From: Deltaproteobacteria bacterium
Lineage (GTDB): Bacteria > Desulfobacterota > Desulfobulbia > Desulfobulbales > VMSU01
Direction: 5' to 3'
Assembly: GCA_024274995.1 (NCBI GenBank)
Contig: JAJSAA010000045.1
Coordinates: 1 to 6,546, forward strand
Length of the DNA stretch: 6,546 nucleotides
The position numbers and the translations under genes are program-made. Positions within the stretch are counted from its first letter, which is position 1. Each line of letters starts with the position of its first letter. Below are positions 5,784 to 6,546 of this stretch, in pieces. The notes beneath the pieces were generated by a model. It was not told the DNA's origin and made no database searches. It saw nothing but the letters and a program-made list of their open reading frames with translations.

Positions 5784-6546
5784 TTATCGCCATTTAGCTG
5801 GAAGCAGATGCTGGATGCGCTTGTCTACCAAGTCCCTGGTAGCCCGGTCTACCGTAAGAACCCTGGGGTACCAGGGTTTAAGGCGGCAGTCGAAGACAAT
5901 GGGGGCATCAAGGCCGACATGGAATCTTCGCACCGTGCTGGCGGCTCCATGAATATCGGCCGCCGGTTCAAAACGAGTGAAAAAATGCCATAGAAAGGCG
6001 GGCAGATCAGCGCAGGCCGTCCTGACGTTATCCACCAGGATGATTACCGGCCATTCTCCCCAGGCGGGATAGGAGGTTAGAGCATTGATCAGGTCGTTAT
6101 TTTCCTCATAGGCTGCCCCCTCCACTACCAGGGTGCCGGGCAGAAAAACCTCGGCCCGTTTAATCTCCGGCGGCAGGGGAAAATTAATCTCTTCCGGCAG
6201 TTGTCGGCGTTTCTCCCGGCCCAGGCCCATCATAATGGCCTTGGAGCCTTTGTTGACCTGGGGGCCGGTGTAATCCAGGGTATCCTGCGAGACGTTGGAG
6301 AAAACAAAGAGATCTGTCTGCCAGTTAATCCTCTCTAATACATGACGCCAGAGGGTTGGGAAGTCGTTTATGTCTATGCCGCCATCGGTAATAATCAGGA
6401 ATTTGGTCAGTGACAGTTGGCCTTCGCCAAGGATGCGGAGGCCGGCGGCAAAAGCCTCGCGCGGGTAACGGTTGCAGATCCTGGCGGCGGCGAGACAATG
6501 AAAGCCGGTATCGCCAAAGGTTTTTAATTCCTGAACCCCGTTCATC
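5784..6546 (-). CDS. UbiD-family decarboxylase, C-terminal part (probably menaquinone biosynthesis)
   Basis: The last 254 codons of a UbiD-type carboxy-lyase; the frame stays open to the window edge, so the in-frame ATG at 6545 is internal rather than the start. UbiD enzymes use prenylated FMN made by a UbiX-type partner to decarboxylate aromatic acids. Recognisable C-terminal features are LTKFLIITDGGIDINDFPTLW followed by LERINWQTDLFVFS, the LDYTGP...KGSKAIMMGLG stretch (matching the 'LD...GSK' region of UbiD) and KPWYPRVLTVDRATRDLVDKR at the end. The prenyl-FMN-binding and catalytic residues lie upstream, outside the window. The QELKTFGDTGFH / RILGEGQLSLTKF segment recalls the branch annotated as menaquinone biosynthesis decarboxylase (SCO4490/MqnL type); this subfamily call is from memory and less certain than the family. 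The stop is TAA at 5786-5784; no terminator is visible in the 22-bp gap to the cyclase gene. Confidence 0.85.
   Translation of the reverse strand, partial: MNGVQELKTFGDTGFHCLAAARICNRYPREAFAAGLRILGEGQLSLTKFLIITDGGIDINDFPTLWRHVLERINWQTDLFVFSNVSQDTLDYTGPQVNKGSKAIMMGLGREKRRQLPEEINFPLPPEIKRAEVFLPGTLVVEGAAYEENNDLINALTSYPAWGEWPVIILVDNVRTACADLPAFLWHFFTRFEPAADIHGAASTVRRFHVGLDAPIVFDCRLKPWYPRVLTVDRATRDLVDKRIQHLLPAKWR

Overview
The 6.5 kb window reads like a chromosomal segment of a Gram-negative anaerobe, most likely a member of the Desulfobacterota (former Deltaproteobacteria). That is an inference from three things: the style of the two-component genes (a c-type-heme Tll0287-like sensor kinase and a response regulator with a CxxC...CxxC tail), a UbiD-type decarboxylase resembling the menaquinone-pathway branch, and the protein sequences in general. 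No 16S or other decisive marker is present. Six protein genes and one tRNA are confidently seen; the two outermost genes are cut by the window edges.

Layout. 1-450 (+) is the 3' part of cysS (cysteinyl-tRNA synthetase). It overlaps tail-to-tail by 14 bp with a small TerB-fold gene (437-892, -), and a GC-rich hairpin inside the overlap could terminate both. A 344-bp non-coding stretch (893-1236) leads into an HU-type nucleoid protein gene (1237-1509, +), which ends in a textbook intrinsic terminator (1558-1585). After a short non-coding stretch with a small AT-rich inverted repeat comes tRNA-Arg(TCT) at 1741-1817 with encoded CCA.

The most distinctive part is 1887-5761. On the minus strand lies a histidine kinase (4417 to 2540) whose periplasmic sensor domain carries a CxxCH heme-attachment motif. 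Directly downstream is a response regulator (2465 to 1887) that has no DNA-binding domain and instead ends in a four-cysteine, probably metal-binding, segment. Divergent from them across a 156-bp AT-rich spacer is a GAF-GGDEF diguanylate cyclase (4574-5761, +) with intact catalytic and inhibitory motifs. The kinase and regulator very probably form one two-component pair that senses redox state or a small ligand through heme c. The adjacent cyclase suggests, but does not prove, a link to cyclic di-GMP.

5784-6546 (-) is the C-terminal part of a UbiD-family decarboxylase, convergent with the cyclase gene, probably serving menaquinone synthesis. No mobile element, CRISPR array or phage gene was found. 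No clearly new system is evident; the strongest candidates for a second look are the heme-kinase / Cys-tail regulator / cyclase cluster and the long-range inverted repeat between kinase and regulator.
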